From Moesziomyces globuligerus (taxonomy: Eukaryota > Basidiomycota > Ustilaginomycetes > Ustilaginales > Ustilaginaceae), in NCBI GenBank assembly GCA_030849465.1, contig JARVLF010000002.1:1-64000 (forward strand): a stretch of 64,000 bases of DNA, written 5' to 3'. The notes under the pieces are model-generated. The model saw only the letters and a list, made by a program, of their open reading frames with translations. It ran no database searches and had not been told where the DNA came from. Positions within the stretch are counted from its first letter, which is position 1. Each line of letters begins with the position of its first letter. Position numbers and translations under genes: made by a program. This document shows, one piece after another, positions 53,136 to 63,837 of the stretch.

Positions 53136-54389
53136 ATGGTACGTAGCAATCGCATCAGCAGCAGCAGCATCATCATCATCAACATCGAGCCACACGCTAG
53201 AATCGTCCAACGCTGACACGCACCCACCCCTCATCCCCATCCAACAGCGGCCCATCCTTCTCTCGGGTCACGAGCGTTCGCTCACCCAGGTCAAGTTCAA
53301 CCGCGAGGGTGACCTGCTCTTCTCCGTCGCAAAGGACCCCACCATCAACGCCTGGTTCTCCCACAATGGCGAGCGCCTCGGCACCTACGAGGGTCACAAC
53401 GGTACCGTCTGGTCCGTCGACGTAGACTCCACCTCGACGCTCCTCGTCTCCGGCTCCGCCGACAACCAGATGCGCCTCTGGGAGGTCGCAACCGGCAAGT
53501 GCCTCTACGTCTGGGAGTTCGCCACCGCCGCAAAGCGCGTCGCCTGGTCCGAAGACTGCTCCCAGGTGCTCGTCGTCACCGAGGCACGCATGGGTCACCG
53601 CGGAGCGCTCCGCGTCTTCCGCATCAACCGCGACCCCGCCACCTGGACCCAGCAGAGCGCAGAGCCCACCCGCACCATCACCTTCTCCGGCCCCAAGGCC
53701 GTCGTCGCCGCATTCGCCCCCTGCGACCAGTACATCATCACCGGCCACGAGAACGGCAAGGTCGCGCTCTACTACCACGACGACAAGGAGCCCGAGAGCG
53801 GCATCGACGCCGAGCTCGAGGAAAACTCCACCGACGCCCACTCGGGCGAGATGATCTCCGACCTCCAGATGAGCGCAGACCGCACATACTTTGTCACCTC
53901 CTCCAGAGACAAGACCGCAAAGGTACGTCGCTTCGTCGCCAAGCTGCAACAGCCAGCCAGCTACGTTGGACAGGCGCATCCGACTGACGTCTCTTTACTT
54001 TTCACCCTTGCTATCCACAGATGATCGACTCCAAGACGCTGCAGGTGATCAAGACGTACGCAACCGAGACGCCGTTGAACAGTGCCTCGATCCACCCGAC
54101 CAAGCCTTACGTGATCGTCGGTGGTGGCCAGGACGCGATGAACGTCACCACCACCTCGGCGCGACAGGGTCGTTTCGAGACGCGCTTCTGGCACAAGGTG
54201 TTCGAGGAGGAGTGCGCTCGTCTCCCCGGTCACTTTGGCCCCATCAACACGATCGCCATCCACCCGGCCGGTACCGCGTATGCCTCGGGCGGCGAGGACG
54301 GATACGTGCGTGTCAACTGGTTCGACCCCGGCTTCTTCAACTCGAAGCTCTACGGCGCCGACCTCGAGCTCGCCCTCGAGGACCAATAG
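53136..54389 (+). CDS. TIF34: Translation initiation factor eIF3 subunit i
   Basis: Three exons: 53136-53138 (only the ATG), 53248-53922, 54021-54389; 348 residues. Introns of 109 and 98 bp, both with GTACGT donors. The joined start [19 protein letters not shown] is the usual eIF3i beginning. A seven-bladed WD40 propeller fills the protein: [68 protein letters not shown] and [29 protein letters not shown] sequence is characteristic of eIF3i. It is a core scaffold of the eIF3 complex in the cytosol. Reading frames 5' of 53248 in the same register are intron sequence (poly-Ser from AGC/TCA repeats). Confidence 0.93.
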
Positions 54390-56183
54390 ACGGCTTCGCT
54401 CATCTCTCCGCCCCCAAAAAGGGAGCTCATCCGGGCTCCCACGTGCTTCACAGTTGTAAATTAGCCACATCACCCATCATCCATCTCGCAAACCATCCGG
54501 CGTGGCGGCGCGATGCAATCACGATTCTTCCGACGACGCGAGTTGGTGCCGATGTACCAAGCAAGAGGCTGTGCAGTGTCAACGAAATTTGACGAGGCGG
54601 ACAGGTCGGGTGCAGTTTCAGCACAGTCAGGGTGGGAGGGAAGAAGAGGGTGCGATTAGCCCCGGATTGCGCGGGGGGGAAGGAATGATATTGACAACAC
54701 GTGTGAATGCGAGAGCGATTGGGTATAATGAAGAAAAGGGCGGGAGAAAGAGCGGATCGGGTAGCGTGTAGGGAGGAATGCATCAGATGGGTTTGGGCGA
54801 GGTTTGCGGCGACGACGACGAGGCCGAGTCTGGCGAAGAGGGACGTTCGTCGCGATGCGAAGACTTTGGCTTGGACTTTCGAATCCAGCTGGTCAAGGTG
54901 GTGGAAGCGTTCGAGGTGATCGAGGGAGGATAGCTCGACGATTTCTTCGACTCTTGGCTCTGTCGCGGTGTGGATTGAGAAGGTGTGCGATGGTGGTGGT
55001 GTTGCGGCGCAGGTTTGGTGCCGTTTTCGAGCAGATGGAGAGGCCAGGGCTTCTGGATCGCCTGAGCCATCTCCCAACGCGCGCGCATCTCGGCTTGCTT
55101 GTGCGAGGTGCGCGAGCCGATGCTCCCTGCTCGACCCCCGCCGCTGCGACTCGATTCAGCCTTGGAAGATCCCATCATCATCATCTTTGGTGTTTTTGCG
55201 GCCCCTCCTTTCCCAGGGTCGATGTCGTGGATATAGGTTCGAGATCAAGGATGGCGGATATGGTTTCGGCGGAGATGTGAATGGTGAAAGGGCAACCGAG
55301 TATATATCCCACGACCACCACTAAGGGTCTACCAACCCATTGCGAGGCGGCAGACCATGGCAACAAGGGCCAGCAATGCGCTAGGCGTCAAAAGGGCCAA
55401 GGAGCAGCGAGCTGTCAAGTGCGCACGCCGATGCTGGGGCTTGGCAAGCTGCACGAGACGGGCGGGTAGAGTGGGTGGAGGAGCTCCCAGAAATCTCTTG
55501 GCAACTTGGCTCTGGACCTTTTTCTTTGGTCGCTCTCGCCAATCCGAGAGTGGGCCCAAGTTGCTTTCGACCAGTGGATGGAAAATCGAGGTCTTGGCGC
55601 CAAAAAAAGGCCTCCAATCCACACTGGCGCCCTCGGGCGCGCACCTAGTCTTGGCAACCCTACCCACCTCTCGCCATCTCTTGGCACAATCCGAAAGCCT
55701 TGGCACATTCCCCATCCGCCGCACTAAACCGACCTCCTCCCCTCCTTGCCACCTCTCAAAACTCCGCCCATCACATGCAAGACCTCTCACAACCCTGAAC
55801 ACGCCCCCCCTCCCCCTCCCCTTCCCTCTTCCCTTGGCCAAAAAAAGACAGGCTCACTCATATCCATCCATCCATACAAGTCTCACAATCTTCGCCCACC
55901 CTCGCGCCTACTCAGCCAAGCCCAGTTCGCCAGACCCTTGGCTCCACTCATCCTGCGCTCGGCTCTGCGCTTGGCTTCCATCTTGGCACCACCTCCAGCC
56001 AACCCCCAATGTTCCCGCCTGCGTTGCTCGAAATTCCACTAGATTGCCAAGAGAGTGTGCGTGCTTTTCAGAGACCATCGACAAGAACAAAAAAAAAGAG
56101 AATGTGGGCCGCAAACTAGACATGTCCCCGTTTGCGGCCGTTGGCGGGTCGGGACCCGGGTATATGGGGCCGGTGCTGTTGCA
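54390..56183. other. Convergent intergenic region, eIF3i and RING-PH-VWA genes
   Basis: 1.8 kb; contains the possible small ORF at 54783-55184. A 297-codon plus-strand frame (55357-56250) is CT-rich, has no domain and overlaps the end of the minus-strand gene; not accepted. Confidence 0.5.
54783..55184 (-). CDS. Possible small basic protein
   Basis: 133 codons from four successive ATGs (55184). No family recognised. The middle has an ordered-looking amphipathic stretch (RARWEMAQAIQKPWPLHLLE) with three Trp residues, flanked by Ser/Pro/His/Lys-rich sequence. It lies between two convergent genes and in the opposite sense to eIF3i. The Trp-rich core is unusual for random sequence, but nothing else supports coding; it may be part of a UTR. 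Confidence 0.3.
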   Translation of the reverse strand: MMMMGSSKAESSRSGGGRAGSIGSRTSHKQAEMRARWEMAQAIQKPWPLHLLENGTKPAPQHHHHRTPSQSTPRQSQESKKSSSYPPSITSNASTTLTSWIRKSKPKSSHRDERPSSPDSASSSSPQTSPKPI

Positions 56184-59100
56184 TCAACGCATCGATGCAA
56201 ACGACGCCGACCACGCCGTAAAGGCGGCCGCGTTGTCGTCTCTGAGGTAGAGGAACTCGGTATCCGTGCGTGCCGTCCACGCCTTCTGGTCGCGCAGGAT
56301 CATGGCCTGTTGCGCGCCAAAGTTGCGGCCGTCGCGATCAAAGCTGGAGCGGTGCTGGTGCTCGAGTCCGTCGCTGAGCACGTCGAGGTCGCCCATCATG
56401 GCCATGAGCGAAGCAATGGTGCGCTGGTTGGCCGCCTCGCGCACGCGGCGCTGGTTCGAGCGATGCACCACCACCGACCTCCGCTTCGACTGGTTCGGCC
56501 CGTTGAGCGCCTGGACCACCGTATCGATGATGCGCCGCGTCTCGGTGATCACCCGCAGCGCCTGCGCATAGTTCTTGCGCGAGATGAGCAGAAGCGAGCG
56601 CGTCATCATCTCGGACACTAGCACCTCGAGCCGACGTCGCGTCACGCTCGGCTCGGCGACAATTGCAGCCAAGCCGGCCGGGCCCGTGGTGAGCGGATCG
56701 GGCGAGTGCGTGTCGATCTCGAGCGTCAGGATGCCCGGATTCGCCAAGCGCGACGTCGAAACGCCCGTAGCCGGATCCTTGAAGCTGACGTCGGCCTCAA
56801 ACACGCCCACCTCCTCGACCATCTGCTCGAGGAAGCCCTCGGCTCCATCCGAATCGGCTAGGCTGAGATCCTGGATGCCCATGCGCTGCATAAAGTCGTC
56901 CGTCGCAGAGCCCTGCTCGATCGGACCGAGCCCCATGCTCTTGCTCTCGCGCCGCTGCTCCAGCAGCATCGGCAGCAGGCTCGCCGCATCCAGCTCCAGC
57001 TCCACCAGCAGATCCTTGGTCTCGCCAAACTTGAGCTCGCCAATGTCCACATCCACGTCCTTGCCGCTCGACGAGATGATGGCGCCGGGCAGACCCGCGA
57101 TCTTGCGGATGCGGAAGCAGTTGTCGTGCGGCACCGCCAGGTGCACCTTGACCTCGGTCAGCGCCACGGACATGGTCGAGCCCAGGCAGCCGGCGAGACA
57201 CTCGCGCAGCTGGTACCACTCGCGCACAAACGTGTACGAGCCGCGCGTGTGGTTCGAGATGAGCCACAGCGACGACGGATCGTGCGTCTTGCCGTAGCCG
57301 AAGCAGTGGATCGCCACATTGGCCGCCTCGGCGCGCGCCATGACCAGATCCATCTGGTTGCGCTTCGGCCCGTCCGACGTGTCGTTGACAAGCATCATGG
57401 TCGTCACCGAGTTCTTTGCCTTGCGTCCGAGCACGACGTCGAGGCCGACGTTGACGGCGGTCACCGAATCGATGCGCTCGCTCGAGCCGCCAAGCTGACT
57501 CAGATCGACGCGGAACACGTCCGCCTCCTCCGTCTCCCACGGCCGGCCGATGTTTTGCACGAATTCCTCGAGCAGCAGCCGGCTCGGCTCGCGGTGCGGA
57601 TTGAGCAAGCCCGTGCGGCGCACCTCGCCCTCGATGCCCACCGTGAAGGCGACGAGCGAGATGCGGTCGTTGGGCCCGAGACTGTGGATGATAAAGTCAA
57701 GCGACGATCGGATGAGCCGCAGCTTGAGCGCTGCCGACGAGCTGATCGAGCCGCTGACGTGCTCCGGCAGTACCGAGGGGACCGAGATCATCAGCACCAC
57801 ATCCATCGGCGTGTGCGGCAGCATGCTCGGCGGAGGCAGCCGCGGGTCCAGCCCACCCGAGCTCGACCACTGTTGGTACAAGGGGATCGTGTCGCTCGAC
57901 GCCGACACGCGTCGTGCGCCTGCAGTGCCGTTGCCATGATGGCTTTGATGGCTTGAAGAGACACTCGACAGTCGTCGGCTATTGCGAGATTGCGCGTTGT
58001 GCTGCGAGCCCGACTTGCCGCTCAGCACCGACGCTGAGCCGCTCGTCACTGGCGGAGCGCCGACGTTGCGATGCGGGCTCAATCCGGGCACGGATGCAGC
58101 CTCGCCGGAAGCGTTTGTCGACTTAGTGGGGGCGGCAGCCTCGGTGGGATGCTGTCCGGCGCCAGGACTCGTGTGCATGCCGTCGGCGTGCGGCGCATCC
58201 ACCGCGGCTGCCTCTGCGCCTGCCACGGCGGGGGAGGCCTCTGCAGGTTCGATGAGCTCGTGCAGTCGAGATCGCCAGACCGCCATGGTGCCCGTTTCGC
58301 GGAAGCAGAGGACGAACTGATCCAGATTCTCGTCGTCCATGGTGATGCTCAGGCTGTGCTCGCCGGCGACTGAAGAGTCGAGCACGCGTCGGATGTGGCG
58401 GAGGTAGATGCGGCCCTTGAGTTTGAGTGCGGGCTTTCCGAGCTCGGCCTCGCTGGTGTTGGCGCCGTTGACATGCGGCTGCGAGATGAAGCGGCCGAGC
58501 CCCTTGCGCTTCTCCTCGGTGACGCAGAGGAGCGCCTCCTGGAAGAGGTAGACGTGGAACTCGCGCACGACCGAGTCCTGGCGGATGTTGAGCAGGTCGT
58601 GGAGCACGAGCGGGCCAAAGTGTTCGATTGAGTGGCCCTTCCAGTCGGCGACGCGCTGCTGCAGGTCGTCGAGGATGGCGCGCGTTGGGTCCAGCATGGG
58701 CAGACCAGCTGGCGTGGCGCCGTAGGAGAATCCCTGGTCGTTGGGCGACTCGACGCGAGCCATGACGTTCTGCTTATCGCCGTGCTCGGTGAAGCCGACG
58801 CGTGCTTCAGGCATTGGGCTGCGGCTACGGTCGTCGGCAGCGGAATGGCCGTCTGGACCCGAGGCGGCCCAGCCAGTGCCGCTGCGCTTGAGGTCATCCG
58901 AGCAGTCGTCATCATCGTCTTCGCGCACGCTGGTGCTGAGATGATCTTCGGCAAACTCGTCCGAGATGGTGTCAAGCGCATGATCGCGCGTGTCGGTGGG
59001 CGAGCGGCGGCTGGGCACCTCGATGGAGAGGACGGAGACGACGTTGAGCTTGGCCGACTGCTTGCCGTTGGGCTTGCAGTAGATGGTGGGGAATTCGGGT

Positions 59101-60137
59101 CTGGCGCGCACGGTAGGGAGCGTTTGCGTGGTAGAGGAGGAAGACGAGAAGGAAGCAGACGAGCTCATGACGTGGCGAGACTTGTGGGAGGAGGGCGAGT
59201 CGATCGGATCATCGTGGTGAGCGTGCGAGGGCTCGGCGGCGTCTGCAAAGTGGACCTGGGAGGCGTGAGAGGGGGCGGCGGCAGCGAGGCCGTTGATGCC
59301 GGCGAGCTTGTGCGACTTGGAGGTGTTGCCCTCGCCGAGAGCGATGGGTTTGCGGCAGACGCCGCACATGCCGGGAGGACTGACGCTGTGCCTGGAGGTG
59401 GAGCTGGTTGCGCGAAGACGGCCGGCTGGGGCGCTAGCAGCAAGGAGGGCCTCTGGCGGGCCGTAAATGGCGGTGAAGCAGGCGTTGTGGAGCGCGTGAC
59501 CGCAGGTGGGGACGACGTGGGGCTTCTCGCCGGCGAGACGGTGGGAGAGGGGCTCGAGGCAGACGGGGCAGTCTACTTCGGCCATCTCTGTGAAGGTGGT
59601 AGCGGCGCCTGCGATCGAGTTGGAGATGTCTGTGGAGAAGGTGCGCGAGTAGGTGGAGTGGGCCTCGCTGGCCTCGGAGATGGACTTGGACCTGGACATG
59701 GAGGGGCCGCGGAGAGTGGATTGGGACTGTTGCGAGCGGTGATGGAGCGAGTCGACCGAGGCGGCGACGTTGTGAACGTGGTGTGCCGAGGGCGTTCGAC
59801 GCTCGGTGCGCTCGTTGCGGCTGACGACCTGAATCTGGGGAACGCCTGCGCCCATCATGCGTTCGAGCTTGGACTGCCTGAGAGCGTCTGTGGAGGACAT
59901 GCCGGAAGCGCTGCGTTTGGCATGGAGAGCGGCATGAGCGGCGTGCGGGGATGGCGCGTGGTTTGCGGAAAGCGAGCGGGTGGAAGCCGCTTGCTGCGAA
60001 TGCGAGTAGAGACCGAGCTCGGCGGCGAGCCTCTGGTCGTTCTGGCGACGCAAGAGCTGGGAGTCGGCTGTGTTGGCATCTCTTGCGGCTGAAGAGAGCT
60101 TCTTGACCCTGAGCGAGCCAACGTCAAAGAGACCCAT
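56184..60137 (-). CDS. RING-PH-VWA protein, Ste5/Far1-type scaffold
   Basis: 1317 residues, no introns, ATG 60137 (MGLFDVGSLRVKK). RING at about 187-270: CPVC, TCGHALHNACF, then a long loop and CGVCRKP. PH-like domain at about 505-630 (FGPLVLHDLLNIRQDSVVRE, HVYLFQEALLCVTEEKRKG, DQFVLCFRETGTMAVWRSRL). VWA domain at about 770-990 (MDVVLMISVPSVLPE, LIRSSLDFIIHSLGPNDRIS, DSVTAVNVGLDVVLGRKAKN, MMLVNDTSDGPKRNQMDLVM); the metal-site DxSxS is replaced by ISVPS, so metal binding is doubtful. RING-PH-VWA in this order is the architecture of Ste5/Far1, the scaffolds that tie Gbeta-gamma, membrane and MAP kinases in pheromone response. A role in mating is inferred; other RING/VWA proteins exist. The flanking linkers are Ser-rich. 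Confidence 0.85.
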   Translation of the reverse strand: MGLFDVGSLRVKKLSSAARDANTADSQLLRRQNDQRLAAELGLYSHSQQAASTRSLSANHAPSPHAAHAALHAKRSASGMSSTDALRQSKLERMMGAGVPQIQVVSRNERTERRTPSAHHVHNVAASVDSLHHRSQQSQSTLRGPSMSRSKSISEASEAHSTYSRTFSTDISNSIAGAATTFTEMAEVDCPVCLEPLSHRLAGEKPHVVPTCGHALHNACFTAIYGPPEALLAASAPAGRLRATSSTSRHSVSPPGMCGVCRKPIALGEGNTSKSHKLAGINGLAAAAPSHASQVHFADAAEPSHAHHDDPIDSPSSHKSRHVMSSSASFSSSSSTTQTLPTVRARPEFPTIYCKPNGKQSAKLNVVSVLSIEVPSRRSPTDTRDHALDTISDEFAEDHLSTSVREDDDDDCSDDLKRSGTGWAASGPDGHSAADDRSRSPMPEARVGFTEHGDKQNVMARVESPNDQGFSYGATPAGLPMLDPTRAILDDLQQRVADWKGHSIEHFGPLVLHDLLNIRQDSVVREFHVYLFQEALLCVTEEKRKGLGRFISQPHVNGANTSEAELGKPALKLKGRIYLRHIRRVLDSSVAGEHSLSITMDDENLDQFVLCFRETGTMAVWRSRLHELIEPAEASPAVAGAEAAAVDAPHADGMHTSPGAGQHPTEAAAPTKSTNASGEAASVPGLSPHRNVGAPPVTSGSASVLSGKSGSQHNAQSRNSRRLSSVSSSHQSHHGNGTAGARRVSASSDTIPLYQQWSSSGGLDPRLPPPSMLPHTPMDVVLMISVPSVLPEHVSGSISSSAALKLRLIRSSLDFIIHSLGPNDRISLVAFTVGIEGEVRRTGLLNPHREPSRLLLEEFVQNIGRPWETEEADVFRVDLSQLGGSSERIDSVTAVNVGLDVVLGRKAKNSVTTMMLVNDTSDGPKRNQMDLVMARAEAANVAIHCFGYGKTHDPSSLWLISNHTRGSYTFVREWYQLRECLAGCLGSTMSVALTEVKVHLAVPHDNCFRIRKIAGLPGAIISSSGKDVDVDIGELKFGETKDLLVELELDAASLLPMLLEQRRESKSMGLGPIEQGSATDDFMQRMGIQDLSLADSDGAEGFLEQMVEEVGVFEADVSFKDPATGVSTSRLANPGILTLEIDTHSPDPLTTGPAGLAAIVAEPSVTRRRLEVLVSEMMTRSLLLISRKNYAQALRVITETRRIIDTVVQALNGPNQSKRRSVVVHRSNQRRVREAANQRTIASLMAMMGDLDVLSDGLEHQHRSSFDRDGRNFGAQQAMILRDQKAWTARTDTEFLYLRDDNAAAFTAWSASFASMR

Positions 60138-63100
60138 GGCGGCGGATCAAGAATAAAGGGGGATCGTGTCAGAGACGGAGTTGAGGGGAGGACAGGAAGG
60201 GAGCAAGTGGTGCGGGTTTTGATGTTTGCCGACCGAGGCGAGAAGTGGTGGTGGAGGCGGCGCGGGAGAGCGTAAGTCGTGAATGCCGGAAGAAATGTGT
60301 GTGGCACGAGTGTGTTGGAGATCCAAGCGGGCTTGGAAGGAGGCTAGGCCGGAGCGAGGTTCGCGTGCTGCGCGGTCGGTGCTCGCCTGGGGGGTTGCCG
60401 GAGTGCGACGATCGGGATGCGGTGGTCGAGGCACTAATGCGGTTGTTTCTGCAGAGGTGATGCGCAGTCGCCCGGTGGTTCGGTTTGCGCCGAACAAGCT
60501 TGACAGGAGGGAGCGAGAAGATGAGGTGAATGCGTGCCTTGATGAGATTTGCTGCGAGTGGCGACGATAGGATGAGGGGTGGGAAAAGTTTATCGGTCGC
60601 CGATGCGGGATGGTTTGGTAGCCGGTGGAAGAGTGAGTCGGGGATGATGGAGGGATGAAGCGAGGCCGGCGAGCAGTCGAGGTCGAGAGACGACAACGAC
60701 GACGACGAGGCTCGGCGGGAAAACGAGGCGAGTCGAGGGCTCAAAGGGTGTGGGGGCGCAGCCGCTCGACGTTGAGCGTGGCGAGATCAGGAGACTCGCA
60801 GGCTGAGCATACTGCCCTGTGAGTTACAGTACAGTACTGGTCGGGTGCGTTGCGGTGCGGTGCGTGTGCATGCAATGCAGTCTTCCAGATTCGAGCGGCA
60901 TGAGAGCTGCGGGCGCCGTCCCAGTGCCGACAATCTGAAACTCGACTCGAGAGTTGGTCTCGCTTGAGCCGATGAGCCAAATCCACCGACGCACGGCTGC
61001 TCCGAGAAAGAGAGAGAGAAAAAAAGTGACGGGGCCGGAGTGAGGCGCCGGTGTGTAAATGCAGGTGAGCTGCAATGGAGCGCACGCCCAGACGACCAGC
61101 CGGGTTTTATTTTTTTTTTCTTTTCATGTTCTGGTTCGTGTTCTCTTTCCTCTTCTTTAAGTTCTGGTTGACTTAGGCTCTGCGCGGGGGCTGCAGACGC
61201 GGCACCTGCATGGTGAATGCATGATTGATTGGGCGGCGAACAATGTGGTCATGGGAACGCAACCGCCGCTCTCTGCACTGCACTGCTCGCTGCGTTCCGG
61301 TGGGATTGTTGGTGCCAGCGTGAATGCACCTCGCCTTGTTCCTGCCTATAGCGTGCGCAAGCCGAGACGGAAGAGCCGATGTTGCCATGCTCAAGCATCG
61401 ACGTTGCGTCGGGCCAGCCGTTATCGTGGCGTGCGCATTGGGTTTGGAAGGGGGACGGTGGGGCAGCGCGTTGGGAGTGGCCAAGCACGTAGCGAGCCCG
61501 GTTTCCGACCCAAGGCGCATCGTCCAGCAGCGGAAAAGCGCGCCTCCGTCGCGTTGTCGGCCTGCTTCCGATGCACCTCGCTCTCTGTTGGCGCCACTAG
61601 GCATGGTAGTTGCGCCAGTTGCGAGCTCCCGTTGCTTGAAGCTCGAGACGCAAGCCAGCGTGCGCCGCTTCTTTCGAGGCGTGGCAGTTGGCGCCAGGAC
61701 GGGCTAGTCGGTCGTCGCATGGAAGCTGCGTTGTTCAGCCGGCAGAATGTGAGCGGCGGACTTTGGAGCGGCTGATCAAAATCTTGCATCAGGGCGCGGG
61801 CTCACCCATCCCGAGCTGGGAGCCCGACCAAAGCTTTGGCTCCCAGCCGCCAACCATTGGTCGGAGGCGCGACAAAATTCGGACAAAGTGGCAACGCCAT
61901 GCGCTTCCAGATCCGACGACACGCTGCGCCCTGCCATGGGCGATTGGCGTGCAGTTGGACTGGACTGTATGCATCTGACGCCGCGTTTCGTGTGCGGGCT
62001 TTTCCCCGTCGGTTGGATCGTCCAGGACGAGATGTGGCTGATCCGAGCTCAGCAGCGAGCGTCGATAGGGCACCCCGTACAATCGGTAGAGCTGCGCATC
62101 GTCGTGAGCCGATGCGGGCGAGAGGCGCATGCTGCTTCTAGCGAACGAGCGAGCGAGCCTTGGGCTTAGCGCTCGCGAGCGCATCACATGCCGAGGCGGC
62201 AAGCGAGCTTCGCCTCGTTGAACCGAGCCGAATCCGCACATGAGCAGCCTCAGCCTCGCCTTGCCAGGGTTTGTGGGCGAGGTCGGCGGAAATTTGAGAT
62301 GCAACGAATTCGTGCTGGGAAAGCATCGTCGCCCGATCGGGCCATCGATTCGGCGCCCACACCGACGGGTGAGAGGCTGGTAGGGTCGAGAGTCGGTGCG
62401 TACAAAGAGCAGCTGGGGTGTACCGGCACGGTGGAAGCGCTGTCGGCTAGGCCCAGTGCTGCACGCGCGTCACTGGTTGGAGTAGCGTAGAGTTGAGAAA
62501 CATGCAAGGGGCCGACGTCTTACCGCCTCTACTGTGGAACACGAGCTCTCGCTTACCGCTTTTGGTCGCCGAACAAGCCTGGTCCTGCGCGCTGCTGCGT
62601 GACATGGTTGGCGCCCCTCGCGCAGCTACACACCACCGGAAGGCGCGCCATCTTCCGGTGTACGGAGCACCCTTTCGCACGAGAGGGCGTACCACATTGC
62701 AGAAGTCATTGGCTTGCCAGCCCGTGCCCTTGCGTCGCCGAAGCATCTTGAGCAGACGATGGCCCTGACGACATCACGCCCGATGCAAGATGCAAGGAAC
62801 AACGTATCGGCTGATCCGTCCTCTCGCGCTTCAATCTCCAGACTTGCATGCCAGTACGTGATGCGGCACGACTGCGAGCACGACGGTGATGACGCGGTCA
62901 GCGTGTATAGCCGGACAAGCTGCGAGGATCTCGATCGACACGGGCTGGCTCGGACGCGCCATGTCCTACGAGCTGCCAAACGCCGAGATCGAGGCGCACG
63001 CTGGTGCGGCACGCTGGTGCGGGTGTACGCGCTGCGCGAAGACGGACGCGCTGTACTGTACGCGTTGCGGTTGTGATCTCTGGCCAGGAGACGCGCCCAA

Positions 63101-63837
63101 GCACACGGACGCAGCCCGGCGTTTGAGGCCGAGGCGGGCGCAGAGAGGGGCTGGAACGGCAGCCGCGCGTGTTGGTCTTTGCGCATGCCGAGCCTCTGGA
63201 AACTCCGGTGTTGCACTTTACACGCCACGCGTGCGAACCGCGCGCCTCGCCTCGGACGCGTTGGCCAGCGCTCCAGAGTTGCCAAATCGAATTCCACTCG
63301 GCCTTAGCTCCGTCCGAGGATTCGCCAGTCGCGTCTGAGTGCATTCCGCGCGCTGCGAGCACTGGAAAGCGCGACGTGGAGTTGGTGTAAATGAGCGCGG
63401 CTTGGCCCTCTAAAACGCGAAGCATCGACGGCTCAGTCAACAAACGCAGCGGCGCAGCAGCGCAGCAGCGCAGCAGCGCAGCGCATCCCAAAGAGCAACA
63501 CACCACGCACCTACAAGGCACCACACGACGAAAATTTGCCTTTGCGCAGCGCAGTCGACCCAAACGCCTCGTCCAACATATATTGCTCCAACGCGTTGAG
63601 CCTACTTGCTTCTCCTTCTTCCTCCATCGTCGCCCTCTCCTCTCCTCGACATCTCCCCTCTAATCCCTTTCTCTTCCACCATACCCCCTTCCTCGAGCAT
63701 CCCAGCTCACCTTCTGTGCACGCGGAGCTACCCACGCGCGTCGCTCTCGCCATCACCACAAGACATCACGCGTTCGTGATCACCCGGCCCCCCAACCCAC
63801 ACATCCCCGCAAATCTTTCTGCGGTCACGACGCAACG
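60138..63837. other. Divergent intergenic region upstream of the scaffold and RNR1
   Basis: 3.7 kb. Open frames of 100-220 codons occur on both strands but none has a recognisable domain. Contains the ACGCGT cluster near RNR1, a poly-T run near 61110 and a (GCAGCGCA)n-like stretch at 63450-63482. Confidence 0.5.
63227..63773. promoter_or_regulatory. Cluster of MluI cell-cycle boxes (ACGCGT) before RNR1
   Basis: The palindrome ACGCGT occurs at 63227, 63256, 63591 and 63768, that is 65 to 611 bp before the RNR1 ATG. This is the MCB site bound by MBF (Mbp1/Swi6), which drives ribonucleotide reductase at G1/S in yeasts. By chance fewer than one would be expected in this length. Confidence 0.55.

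Noticed and set aside
58632..60092. 486-codon plus-strand ORF
   Set aside because: Gly/Val-rich antisense shadow of the RING-PH-VWA gene, which has recognisable domains.
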